From: Nereocystis luetkeana
Lineage: Eukaryota > Sar > Phaeophyceae > Laminariales > Laminariaceae
Reading direction: 5' to 3'
Assembly: GCA_031213475.1 (NCBI GenBank)
Contig: JARUPZ010000023.1
Coordinates: 9,008,157-9,072,156 of the forward strand
DNA length: 64,000 nucleotides
The position numbers and the translations under genes are program-made. Positions 48,763 to 59,589 of this stretch are shown here, piece by piece; the first letter of the stretch is position 1; each line of letters starts with the position of its first letter. The notes beneath the pieces were generated by a model, which had not been told where the DNA came from, searched no databases, and was given only the letters and a program-made list of their open reading frames with translations.

Positions 48763-49352
48763 TTGTGGATTTTTTTTGTTTCTTCATTCAGGATCAGCAT
48801 CGAAAGTACGGGGGTGCCAGACGGGGTGCAGAGGGTAAAACGCGTGCGATACGATGTCCAAGATTTTTTCGCACGTGCCTCGTGTTCGTTTGCGTTTGCG
48901 TGCGTTTTTCCTCCCTGTGAGGGCGACGGTTTCATTTTGTTGTTTACACATATTTTCCCCAACATGGTGGTTCGATACCGACATGTCTTCGACCAGATAC
49001 AATTTCCCGATGTTGCCGCTGCCGTACGAATGGAGTGTTTATGTGTTTTTGCTACTACGGCGTGGATGCCCCCCCTCCTTTTCATCCCCTCTCCTGGTTG
49101 CGAGCGTCGCCATTGACAACCATGAACCAACGCAGCGAGTGGCGGCAGCAGTGGCAGCAGCAGCAGCTTGGTGCTGTAGAACACCACCCAGAGCAGTCAC
49201 GCTGCTCCAGCAGACTCTTGTTTCTCACGCTAGTTTGGTAATTCGTACCCATCTTTTCGCTCGTGTTGACGTAGGGTGATCGTCTCACACGGGCGCTTCG
49301 GGCGCTTCAGCGGTGCTGGCCTTGGGTTGAGCGTGGTCATGGTCATCGGGGC

Positions 49353-49535
49353 CGTCCCAGGCACAATTCGATGCGAGTCGACGAGGGAAGAAAAGGCTGA
49401 AATCTTCTCGCGATAAAAATGAAGGCACGTACCGTAGCGGGAAGGTGGGAGAAGAGCCTGCTATGTGACCCCGGATCTGAGTTACGAGTTGGAAGGAGAG
49501 AGAGAAGAAGATGTGCGAAGATAATGAATGGGATG

Positions 49536-49565
<30 letters not shown>
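49353..49565 (+). mobile_element. SINE-like retroposon copy with long poly(A) tail
   Basis: CAGGCACAATTCGATGCGAGT, then GAGAAGAGCCTGCTATGTGACC and AATGAATGGGATG followed by about 28 A. It is colinear with the copy at 3636 but lacks its tRNA-like head, so it is 5' truncated. This is the clearest retroposition signature in the window. Confidence 0.8.
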
Positions 49566-49567
<2 letters not shown>

Positions 49568-49682
49568 GGGTCGTGGCAGTAGACACAGTAGCGGCGAGTA
49601 GTGATAACAGCACCAGCAGCACCAGCAGCAGTTGTTGTAGTAATAGTACCAGGTTTCAACCACATTTCGACGCCTCCGTAAC

Positions 49683-49780
49683 TTAACCCTTTTAGAACCG
49701 CAGTCCCGTTTTGGGGACAAACTCCTTGAAATTTGAGTGGATTGTCCCCAAAACGGGACTGCGGTCCAAAAAGGGTTTAA
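49683..49780. mobile_element. TTAA-type MITE (M2), intact TTAA flanks
   Basis: TTAACCCTTTTAGAACCGCAG to CTGCGGTCCAAAAAGGGTTTAA. Arms GTCCCGTTTTGGGGACAAAC and GTCCCCAAAACGGGAC match almost perfectly. Confidence 0.85.
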
Positions 49781-49847
49781 TGGCGTTTAATATTGGCGTT
49801 GTGCCTCTACATGACATCAATACGGTAATATAGTACCTTGATTCTTC

Positions 49848-49893
49848 CTTCCTTCTTTCCTTCCCTCCTTCCTTCCTTCCTTCCTTCCTTCCT
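49848..49893 (+). repeat. (TTCC)n microsatellite
   Basis: About eleven TTCC units with few interruptions. Confidence 0.9.
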
Positions 49894-51060
49894 GCTTGCC
49901 TGGCGTTTCTGACCGAGTTTTAGTTATACCGGTGCCCTCGAGGAGGTGGCGGGGGCGATACTTATACTACCGGGAATCATCGCAGCAAATACAGTTCATT
50001 CCGCAGTATACTGGGGAATAGCACAGCAACGCATACCGGAGGCGCTGCATTACGGCAGTTTCTGTTTTCGTGTCCATGGGTCAGTAAGCCGTATCATACC
50101 GGGTTCTGCCGTTTTCGTTCGTTGTGGTTTACTGGTACTATTGTGAAAGAAGCGTAGCACAACAGTCGCCGACGTATATAGTGAACGACTTCTTCAGTAG
50201 TAAGAACTGACGTCACCCGCAACAAAAAAAAGCCCCAGCTTTCGATTGTTTTACGAAGCACGCATCCAAAGGAAGAAAGACAGCCTGCAAACGACGAGCT
50301 TTACACACCAACATGCAGAACAACAGCACATACATACATGCGTACGTACTTCGTACCAGGTACGTATGTATGTATGTACACAACCCACCTACAGCAGTAC
50401 GTACAGACGAGAGCAAGGGACACTCCCCGCCCTGTGTATTTTAGTATTGGAGGGCTGTGGTGGCGTCGAAGTGATTGGTGGGCGATGGGTGGTGCGGTAA
50501 AGTACTCTCCCTTCAAGACGAGAATGCGTGCTCTATAAGCGACCGTCTCTACTATCTATATATCGTTGGAAGTATCGCTGGAGTCAAGCTATTTTATAAA
50601 ATTAGGAAATACGTCAGCTGTGAGTTCGACTGAGTATATAGTTGATACTCGACTTACAATAGCAAGCTGCGTAATATGTCTCGTCTATATCCCATTTTTA
50701 CTGAATTTCCAAATTTTATGATAAGCCGTTCGCGCGTATTCTACACCAGGTATGTGTTTCCTTGTCAAGGTTTTAGGCCAGTGACTCCCCTGGATGCTAA
50801 CCGGGTCAACAGGACAATTTACATGATCATTCTGCGCACTGATACTATATAACCCGGTAGTCAAGCTATTTGAAGAGACTGAACATGCGACGTGAAAACA
50901 CCAGATTTTGCTGGAAAAGGTGTCTCACGACAAGTGATTCAAAGGTGTGTCGTATGATACCAGTAGGATTGTGCTTCAATTTTCGCGACCTGCTTGATTT
51001 TTGTGCAGTAATCAAGCCCAGCGTCAAGATTTCCCCCCATTGTCTTGGAATACTGCGGTC
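49894..51060. other. Intergenic, no gene recognised
   Basis: No gene or large repeat identified. TACCAGGTA at 50354 sits in a TACGTATGTATGTA context. Confidence 0.4.
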
Positions 51061-51065
51061 TACTC

Positions 51066-51396
51066 TTTGATCAAACGAAAATGCGATTTGTCGCCGAACT
51101 TTCCGATGAGAACCGCGAGAGTTCGTGGCAGCGACGGGTGGCACGTGAAGCCACTGCCGCGAGCGCGTGGCCGTGGCTTGTTTGCTTGAACGTAGATGTT
51201 TTAACGGTTGTCTTGGAAAGTGACTTCAGTCTATGATCGAGTGAAAAACTATTTTTGCAGACGCGGAGTGCGATTTCTCGACGAAAGTACCGAGCAGGAC
51301 AACCAGACTTTATGGGAAGCGGCGGGTGACACATTTATTTGAAGCCACCGCCGCGAGCGCGTGGCCGTGGTTCACTTGGGCCTAGATGTTTCAAAC
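51066..51396 (+). repeat. Diverged tandem duplication of about 137 bp
   Basis: Copies at about 51066-51203 and 51260-51396 share TTGATCAAACGAAAATGCGAT-like starts, GCGACGGGTGGCACGTGAAG-like middles and GAGCGCGTGGCCGTGG. Both can be read as (K/Q)RRV...EATAASAWPW, so the unit may come from coding DNA, but I recognise no family. Confidence 0.6.
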
Positions 51397-51399
51397 GAC

Positions 51400-53010
51400 G
51401 ATAAAAAAAAACTCAGACAAATAACTGCTTTAAAACGCCACGGTCAAATAAGTGCGGTCGAGAAAAGGTCGGAGTTTATTTTTGGTGGAAACGTAAACCA
51501 AGCCCCAAAGGGACACACAGTAGAACTACTGCGATCGACTGAATAGTCTGACTGAAACACATCCATCAGGATATAGTGCTGAGCCTATCGTTCATGGGCT
51601 GCATTGTGTGTGTAGGTGGCACCAGGCAAATTCGAATCAGGCCGATGCATGGCTTCTATGTCTTCCAAATAATGTTCACTTCCGTTCCATGAACGCGACC
51701 GACGCGAGAAGAGACCTCTTACAGCACTGTTGTAGTATCATTACTGGCCGGGGTACATACACATGCAAAGACTACCAGGTAGATGCCAAGTATGCCATAA
51801 AAAAATAACAAGAGTACTACCGGGGTGTAGGCTTCTCAGTCCATCAAGACTTAACCGTTGTATTTTGTTCGTTACAGCGCACACACACACATCTGCACAA
51901 CTTCTCCACAGATAGAACACATATCAGGAATAAAATAGAGCTATCCCACGCCGTGCACACTCGATCAACTACGGCAGTAACTACAACAATTTCTCAAACT
52001 TCGCGTTTTATTTTTATTTTCTCGTCCTAAAGAGAAGAGGTATATAGCGTACACACCACGTTCTTCGGCGGACGAGGCAGACCGAATGCCCGTGCCCCGT
52101 CTTGCCACGCCAGACATCGTTTCCGTACACCGAAACCCCCCTCAAAGTTATCACCACCCTACGTTAATACTAATGCTAATGACAGAAAAAAAAAGTTCTC
52201 CGTTATCCTCTTCTTGCTCACTACGCACAAAGAGAGACCCTGCAGAGGTAGGAAAACGGTCAGTCCCCGTGAACTGACCCAATCAAACAAGTACAAAAAA
52301 TCAACCGATTCAAACCCGACTTGTACCAATCCTTGGAATACTACCAACTACTCCACAGAGCTGGGGGTGGGGGGCGGGTCTCGCTTGAGACACAATCCTC
52401 ACCCGAGCCGAGATGAATGTACTCGCTTCAAAAGTATTAAAAAAGCAATAACAACAACAACAACAACAACAAAAAATGGCCATGTCTCTGCTTTCTTGCT
52501 GCAGGAGAAGCAATTTAGTCTCCCACAGCCGAAACACGAAAACGCAAAGCACGAAAACGCATCCTCTTCTTCTACTAGACAGGACGCGCAGTGCACGTCA
52601 CTTCCCCCCAGGTTTTTACGTAGTTCCTGTAAGTTTTGCTGTTACAATTCGGCCCTCCCTCACGACGACACGACGACGACGACAGCGACATGACAGCGGA
52701 AGAGGAAGAAACGACGTGGACCGGTCTGGCGTACCTATACTCGTACTATTAATAGCCCTCCCGCAACAAAACCGAACCCCCTTCCCCCCCCCCCCTCCTT
52801 TCATCTCCTTTCATAGATTGTCCTCCTGTCGTCCTCTGCACATAAAAAGGAATGCACGCCAAAACGCCAACAGCATGCCCACCATCTGGTGAAACAAAAG
52901 ACAAATGAAATTTGCAAAGTCTAGAGACGACTCACGCTTGACTGAATAATCGCGTAAACAGCCAGGAAGGTCGCTAAAACTATAAACCACACCGTGCCCC
53001 CCCTCCCCCC
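51400..53010. other. Intergenic, no gene recognised
   Basis: (CAA)n at 52448-52470 and a C run at 52783-52795. TACCAGGTA at 51773 and TATTAATA near 52747. No convincing exon. Confidence 0.4.
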
Positions 53011-53014
53011 CCCC

Positions 53015-53098
53015 CCTGTCTGCTCCGTCTCGAAAGGGATGCGTGGTCAATGGTCAAATGGCTAAGGCAAGCAACAAATGAGTACGCCCCCCCCCCGT
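53015..53098 (+). repeat. Poly(C)-tailed repeat family B copy
   Basis: CTCCGTCTCGAAAGGGATGC, GTGGTCAATGGTCAAATGG, GGCAAGCAACAAATGAGTAC, then GCCCCCCCC. Confidence 0.8.
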
Positions 53099-53436
53099 CG
53101 CAAGTTTAGAGTCCGCCGTCTATCTACTGCTATCGTCGTTTTCAGCCGGGGCAGGTAGGGCTTCACATAATAGACCCCCACCCCCCCCCCCCATCCAATA
53201 ACAATCCCCTTCCAAACGGCTGCTCCTCGTGCACCACGAATATACGTCAAACGCTCTGGACACGACACAGGAGGAAAACACCAACCGACACAGATTTAAC
53301 GCAAGAATATACCAAAATACAGAAAACGGTGGGAACAAAAAGTGAATCACGGCTGTCAAACGCAAGAGAGAGCGTCACGCAGGCGCAGCTTCTATCCTTT
53401 TCGCACATTCGAAACTACCAGCGTGCGACGACGCCG

Positions 53437-53592
53437 TGGGGGGGGGGGGGGGGGTCCCATCTTGGGTGGGGGGTTCCCATTATCGGGGGGGGGGGGGGGG
53501 GGGGGGGGTCCATCTTCGGTGGACGGGTTCCCATCTTCGGTGGGGGGTTCCCATCTTTGGTGTGGGGTGTGGGGGGTACCATCTTCCATCTC
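53437..53592 (+). repeat. G-rich minisatellite (TTCCCATCTTCGGTGGGGGG)
   Basis: About seven units of a 20-22 bp motif with two embedded poly-G runs of about 18-20. Open frames on both strands come from the repeat. Confidence 0.85.
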
Positions 53593-54120
53593 TGGTACTC
53601 CCTCCGTAAATTCAAACCCGCGCCATCGTTCTTCTCGCGCCGCCCAACTCTCATGCCCAGTGATGCAACACAACACGCCTTGCAAAGCAACGGGCCGTCA
53701 AACACTAAGAATGGTCCCCACGAACCCCTTTTCCTCTCACAAAAAAAAACGGGAAAAAAACACTCCGAACCAGCGGTGCAACGAATCCTAAATCCAAAAA
53801 TCTCGAATAAAATGTTGGCTTCCACGTCACCTGTTTTTTCTTTTTCTCGGTTCCATCCGCGTAGGGGTGAATAGCAAAAGCCAATCCCCCCTACATATAT
53901 AGGTGCGCTATGTTCTTGCCCTTAGACACGCACGAAACTGAGACCTCCCTCCAGCCTGAATCGGACCAACGCACAAACAGGTCAACAAAAACAGTCCCCC
54001 CCTCCCCCCCTCCTCGAGAGCGTCTTCTCTAAGCTTTGGTGACTCGACTGAATGCTGCCACTGCTTCTGGTCTGCTCTGCAAAGCACTCGTACTAACGTG
54101 AACGCCCAAACACCCCGACA

Positions 54121-54150
54121 ACCCCCCCCCCCCCCCCCCCCCCCCCCCTC
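54121..54150 (+). repeat. Poly(C) tract
   Basis: About 27 C followed by TCCCCAGG, which resembles a 3' splice site on the plus strand. No repeat-family sequence was noticed on its left. Confidence 0.85.
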
Positions 54151-54510
54151 CCCAGGGTGCATCTTCAGCGTTCAGCCACGTCCGGAAGCGCTATATACTG
54201 CTTGTACTCGAGGTTCTCCTCAGAAAACACGAAAAAAAAGAAAAAAAAAAGAGACACACACGAGTATACAAAACTCGGCCCTGCCTGCGAGCGCCGGTCT
54301 CTCCCCTCTTCTTCCGCTCCTCGCCAGGCACGCACAGCACGCACGTCTCATCTACCCATTTTTGACAGTTTTCGACAAATGTCGGGCGCACAGCTAATTT
54401 CTCATCCTTCGTTGGCGAGCTCTATTGTCTATTCTCTATATGAACCGGCGTCGACTAGATACACGTACCTCCAGGGGTGGAACAAAGGCCGAAAGCGTTT
54501 TTTTTTTCAG

Positions 54511-54581
54511 CCCACAGGGCGGCTACGTCGGCCACCATTGTCGACGTCAAGCGGTACTCTTTTCAACCAATAAAGATCTAG
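54511..54581 (+). CDS. Possible terminal exon of an unknown plus-strand gene
   Basis: A strong acceptor (T run then CAG at 54508-54510) is followed by an open frame HRAATSATIVDVKRYSFQPIKI ending at TAG. AATAAA overlaps its end. Earlier exons are not identified, and a separate frame is also open. Weak candidate. Confidence 0.25.
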
Positions 54582-54607
54582 AGTACTAATGACCAAAACA
54601 GCCTAGC

Positions 54608-54664
<57 letters not shown>
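54608..54664 (+). repeat. (TC)n microsatellite
   Basis: About 26 TC dinucleotides without interruption. Confidence 0.95.
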
Positions 54665-54668
<4 letters not shown>

Positions 54669-54692
54669 CGACCCGACTCTAAGCAAATCGAT

Positions 54693-54840
54693 TTAGCAAG
54701 CAAGCGCGGCAACCTCGGCTGACCAGAACCCCTCCGCCAACTCGACCGCGCTAGGAAACCAGGGCTGGGACAGGGAGAGGTGCGGGGTGCGCGACAGCCG
54801 CGTGCAGGCGCGGTCTTCTACCCACGCCCTCTTCGACACT
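54693..54840 (-). CDS. Possible terminal exon of a minus-strand gene
   Basis: The minus-strand reading RAWVEDRACTRLSRTPHLSL, SQPWFPSAVELAEGFWSAEV, AALAC then stop is compositionally like real protein and lies downstream of candidate exons at 57410-56937. The acceptor is uncertain. No family recognised. Confidence 0.3.
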
Positions 54841-55560
54841 TTTTTTATTTCGACCACGGACAGAAAAGGGCAAGGTAGGAGGAAAAGGAGCAGGGAGGCG
54901 GGGTGGGGGGGGGGTGAGGAAAGGGGGGGGAGGGAGGGAGGGAGGGACGGGGTTAGCGCGAGGCGCGATTTGCTCAAAAGCTTTCTTGAGGCGGGGGGGG
55001 GGTATCTTCCGAGGCTGAGAGACTGGACACGGCGGTTGCATGTAGTTGAAAAAAACGTCTTCATACAAAGCGGGAACAACGACAAATAAAAAAATATACC
55101 AGGTATATATATGGTAAATATCTCGCCCCCATTCCCGCGCGTGGCGAGGGACTGCTGTACTAAATCCCCCGACTTCTAATGGTTCATGCGCCATTCAAAT
55201 ATTCCGTCGGTGGCTTGAATAATAAATCCACGCCTGACGTAACGACGAAGCCCGCAGGCGGGAAAAAAAAACCCGAAGGTGTGTGAGCCAATCACATACG
55301 AGTACTACGTGGGAGTGTGGTATTTGTACCAATCCGCGGGAGGACAACAATGAAGAAAAACAAAAAAAACTACGACCAGGCGTGGACCTCTCGTACAACG
55401 CCAGCAAAAACATGTTACGAATTAATACCTGGTATGTACAACTTACGATTAATAGGACGCGACCCCCGCCTCCGCACATACACGCAATGTTCTCTCTCTA
55501 CCCTCGACGACACTTGACCAATAATATTCGAGTCACAACGCATCTAGCATCAATCATACC

Positions 55561-55653
55561 AGGTTTTTAGGACCCCAGTCCCGTTTTGGGGACAAACTAC
55601 CTATAATTTGAGTGTTTTGTCCCCACTTATGGGAGTGCGGTGCTAAAAGGGTT
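55561..55653. mobile_element. TTAA-type MITE (M2)
   Basis: TTTTTAGGACCCCAGTCCCG to GGAGTGCGGTGCTAAAAGGGTT. The left terminus is replaced by ATACCAGG, another trace of the CCAGG motif. Confidence 0.7.
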
Positions 55654-56074
55654 CAAGTACCACGAAAGGGCGCGAGTACTTGTGCGGGTATTCCTTGAGC
55701 AAGAACAGCAGTAGTGCACTATCTTTTTTGTTATGAAAAAAGCGTACCTGGTACAGGGTACCTCGTATGTATGATAGATAGCATCAGCCGTCGACGTAAA
55801 AGTCAGTATTTATGTCATGTCAAGCCAGTACCAGGCAGCAAAACGAAACCGGGCGGGCCCTATGTACTGCTGCTGTACCTCCGGAATTCGAACTCAACTC
55901 AGACAACCCCTGGTCTTTGGTACGCTAAAGCAGCGAATCGAAGGTACCCTATGATTCACAGATACTCGTACATTGCTCTGTGGGCCCAGACTTGATTTTA
56001 ATACGTACGACAAGTATTTTATGAGTACTACAGCTGTAACGCGCTCCACATATGCGGCTGAAAAGCAAGACACA

Positions 56075-56195
56075 ACCCGTGGGGGGGGATGCGAGCCTAC
56101 TGGAAGCGACCCCGGGTCTGAGGTACCACTACGTACGAGCAGTGAGTAGGAGGAGGGAGAGAGAAAAGAAGGGCGAAAAATACAAACGGGGGGGG
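56075..56195 (+). mobile_element. Diverged SINE-like retroposon copy
   Basis: GCGAGCCTACTGGAAGCGACC and CCGGGTCTGAGG parallel GAGCCTGCTATGTGACCCCGG ATCTGAG of the other copies. It ends AAAAGAAGGGCGAAAAATAC before a G run. Confidence 0.45.
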
Positions 56196-56936
56196 GGGGG
56201 GGTACCAGTAGTACTAAAGTATGATGATATCGGTACTCTGGGTACGATGAAACAAACGCATCGCGACACTTTATTTCCCCAAACTGCCACCCTCCCTGCT
56301 CCAATACGCACCAAACAACGAAACAAGGCGGCCGGCCGGCCGGCCGGGCAGATCTCGACGCAAGTACCAGGTACATACTCGTACCCATACACCCATACGT
56401 AAAAGAAGTGTGAAATTGTGATGTAATGCGACGTTCGACAAACCTACTGCACAAAAGCATTCCATCCCGCCCGCCCGTCCAGCATCGCACATGCTTTGCA
56501 CAGATAGCCGGGGGTGCCTGCCCGGTTACCGGCTGGGTAACGAAGGGGGCACTGCACTACCGCTGCTGCTGCTGACGTACAAGTCTGGTCCCTACACTCG
56601 TGTATACGTATGTAAGCACTGCGGACTGCGGGCGATGGCGGACCTCGGCCGGTCTCGGTGTGAACCTGAAGTACGTACATACATACATGTGTGCCACATA
56701 CATACATGTGTGCCATACGCGTATCACAGCACACAGCACACAGCACACAGCAGATATTACAGATTGCACGATGAACATAATACGCGATGCCTTTTCGCTC
56801 GAACTAGTCGGCTTGCCTCGAATCTGAGTACGTACGTCCGTACGTACTGCTGTCTGTAGGACAGAGAGAGCCGAAATACGAAACAAAGGAAAGCGAGGTG
56901 GGCAAGAAAGGGCAGCACGACCACCACCCAAGCAGG

Positions 56937-57042
56937 CAACCCGCGCGTGATCACGGAATCCTGTTAGCTGCACGCTGCCCGGCCGTGCCGTATAGACGAG
57001 GACCGGGGCGCCGCCGGCTCCCACGAGTATCTGTATGCTCTC
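56937..57042 (-). CDS. Candidate second exon, unknown minus-strand gene
   Basis: After the acceptor CTGCTTTCAG the frame reads ESIQILVGAGGAPVLVYTAR, then PGSVQLTGFRDHARVACLG. It is in phase with the candidate first exon at 57410-57168. Its sense is unbroken and its composition is protein-like. The right border is uncertain. No family recognised. Confidence 0.38.
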
Positions 57043-57167
57043 CTGAAAGCAGATCATGCATACCAATACTGAACGACTACGAGCATCGTAGCACTTTTTT
57101 TGTCAACCAACCAACAACAACAAAAAAGAAGAATGGATCGGCTTGTCTCTGTTTTTTTTTGTTTCAC

Positions 57168-57410
57168 GAGTAAAAAAAGCGGGGCAACAGCGCAACAGCA
57201 GAGCAGCGCTATTTCTGTGACTTTTGCCCTTCGCGCCAGGAGCTCACCAAAAAGCTGCGCCTCTCCCCCGTGCGTCGCTGGCGCTGAGCTGTGCAGGTGC
57301 TCCATGAATCGCATAGTTGCCGAGGGAGATGCTTCCGCGGGGGGGGCAACGGCGATCAAAAAGGCCGCCAAAAAAGCTAAACCCAACGAACGAATGACGG
57401 AAAAAGGCAT
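57168..57410 (-). CDS. Candidate first exon, secreted or membrane protein
   Basis: The minus-strand ATG opens MPFSVIRSLGLAFLAAFLIA, VAPPAEA, a good signal-peptide pattern with an A-x-A cleavage site. SPSATMRFMEHLHSS... follows, then a second hydrophobic segment ALLCCCAVAPLFLL. A donor GTGAAA follows in phase 0 and the intron to 57042 would be about 125 bases. Function unknown. It could still be a chance open frame. Confidence 0.4.
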
Positions 57411-57429
57411 CTTGTTGCTTTCCTGCTCC

Positions 57430-58355
57430 TTCTGATGCCACTAACACAACGAGCAGGGTCCTAGGACGCCGCTGCACCGAAGCGTGCACGTGCTGTAAAA
57501 GCGCGGGTACGTGCTCGAGATAAGCTGGGGGCTGGGGGGTGTGCTGCTGCGGGGTGCTGGAAAGCTGGAGAAGCGTCGAAACAGCTCGGACGTGCTGGGG
57601 CAGATCACAATCTGCAATGGAGAGTGGACCAGAGACCAGACGGAGACCAGAGATTGCAGATGGTCGAATCGGGGGGCGTTTTAGTGAAATGGCGTGTTGT
57701 GATTGGCCACCAGGTTGATATTCAAGTTGTAGTGTAACCGCTGCCTACTATTTTACCGTTTTTATTTTTCGTCTCATCCGAGCCCGACGACGAAACGGCG
57801 AGTGAGTACGGGTACGGCGACAGCAGGTCGACATCGTTTCGTTGCCAGCGCGTACTGTTTGCGTAACAGCGACTACGCGGTACCTACGCACCTACAACCT
57901 GCGACAGATAGCAACACATATATACACCTAAAAGAATGTCAGCGGCTAGCCTACCGACTGCAGGACCAACTATCTGGTTGGTGGTGTAGTTTCAGTTGAT
58001 GGACCTACGTTAGGTAGCGCATAGTCACAGCAGTATAGTAAAGTATAGCAGCAGCAGCAGCAGCAGCAGTAGCAGCAGCTTGCATAAAACAATCGACAGA
58101 AATGTATCTGAAACTGCTACTACAGCAGTAGTACGAGTATGTAGTGTGTGGTGGATGAATTTGTATGCACATGGGAGGGTACTTGCTGTACTCGATTCAG
58201 GTTCGGTGTTCCATTGCCGCAACGCATGCGGTAGTAGTGGTGTCTTAGGGTCACCAAAACGTTTCGAATCACTTTTGGTTTCGCCTTCCACACCGCACGT
58301 ACGTGGTCAAGCGATGTCTTCTTCCTACGGAGGGGCTGTATTACAGCAGTAGTAC
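57430..58355. other. Intergenic, no gene recognised
   Basis: Contains a CTGGGG/GTGCTG-rich patch (57490-57600), an AGACCAGA tandem (57625-57655) and (GCA)n at 58049-58078. Two TACAGCAGTA lie near 58123 and 58343. Confidence 0.4.
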
Positions 58356-58359
58356 CTGA

Positions 58360-59160
58360 CCCGGCCTGACCTGTCCAAGGATAAACTACACGTAGCCAAG
58401 CTTCGAACGGCTCACCACCAAGTCCTCTTGCGGGTCATTGGCTTCCCGCGCCGACTTCGTACCGACCACGCCACCCTCCTCTCGTACGCGATGGCCCTCA
58501 AGATGACACTTTGCGAGAGCATCGAAACGACCATCCGTAAACGGCGGCTCTTTTTTGCGGTGACCATGGCACGGCGAGGCAAGGAGCGAACGCCCAGTCT
58601 GGTAATGTTCGCGACGATGGCTGTATGGGGGGGAGAACCCGAGACCTGGCGGACACAGTAGTTCAAGACTTGCCATTGATGCATTATTAATACGAATAGT
58701 CGAAGATCTCAGCGAGTTCCGAGCCACCGAAGGATCAACGGAACAATCCTACTTGGTGTTTGGAGTTGAGACCGCGCTGTGGTCCACTTTTTTTTTTTTT
58801 TTTCTCAATCATCACTTTCACTTTCGTAGGAGGATTTACCCTCAGCGGTCTTCTTCTGGGCAAGCCGTGTGGTCACAGGTGTCGTCCCTTCTGCCCCCTG
58901 GTGCGTGCCTCCATTTTTTGGGGCCCACTGCAGCAGCAAAAAAGGCGGGGAGTCCGGACGTGGTACCGGGGGGTCCTTGAAGCGGCCGAACGATTCATGG
59001 TGAAGTGGTACGAGGATGAGGCACGACTGAGGCAGCGCCACACATCCGCCGTGGGTGGTGCCCAAGGGAATGGGGGGAAGGGTGGCAACAGGAGGAGTGG
59101 AAGGAAACTCGTCCAAGGGAATGGGGGCAGGGAGGGCAACAGGTAGGAGGAGTATAAGGG
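58360..59160 (+). pseudogene. Fragment of a LINE-like retroposon open reading frame
   Basis: The reading RTAHHQVLLRVIGFPRRLRT, DHATLLSYAMALKMTLCESI, ETTIRKRRLFFAVTMARRGK is followed after stops by GVETALWS and AAERFMVKWYEDEAR. This arrangement resembles the region C-terminal to reverse transcriptase in non-LTR elements. The match is from recollection of the general pattern and no catalytic motif is present. A T run (58790-58803) interrupts it. Confidence 0.45.
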
Positions 59161-59589
59161 AAACCGCGGTGGACGAAAGTATGAATGCGACGGCAGACAG
59201 TAGGGCGGAGACGGCAGAAAGGGTACCGTAGAAAAGTATCAGACCGACGTGTGGGTAGAACCTGCCTATCTATACTACTCGTACCACACACTGCTGCGAC
59301 TGCTTGGAGGGTGCTCTTTTTGTTGTGCTACTGTTTGCCTGTTACTTCTCTTAGTTCTTAGTCTTCCTCTGTTTATATGTAGTGGTATTGTTTCTTTACC
59401 TCGTACCTCGTTCTGTATCGTCTGCCACATCCCCCTTACGGGGGGGCACAACACTTTTTTCGTCTCCTTTTCCTCGTATTTTTCTTTTGTTTGCCTCTTG
59501 CATAGAATGTGAGTTACCTGTCGTATCCAGTACGATGACACGGCATTATATTGCGTTGTCTACTTTACTTATTGCATAACAATGCGCTA

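Noticed and set aside
48748-49279. Possible exons reading IESTGVPDGVQRVKRVRYDV and MNQRSEWRQQWQQQQLGAVE
   Set aside because: Attractive composition, but I could not join them in phase or relate them to any family; the second contains a CAG run.
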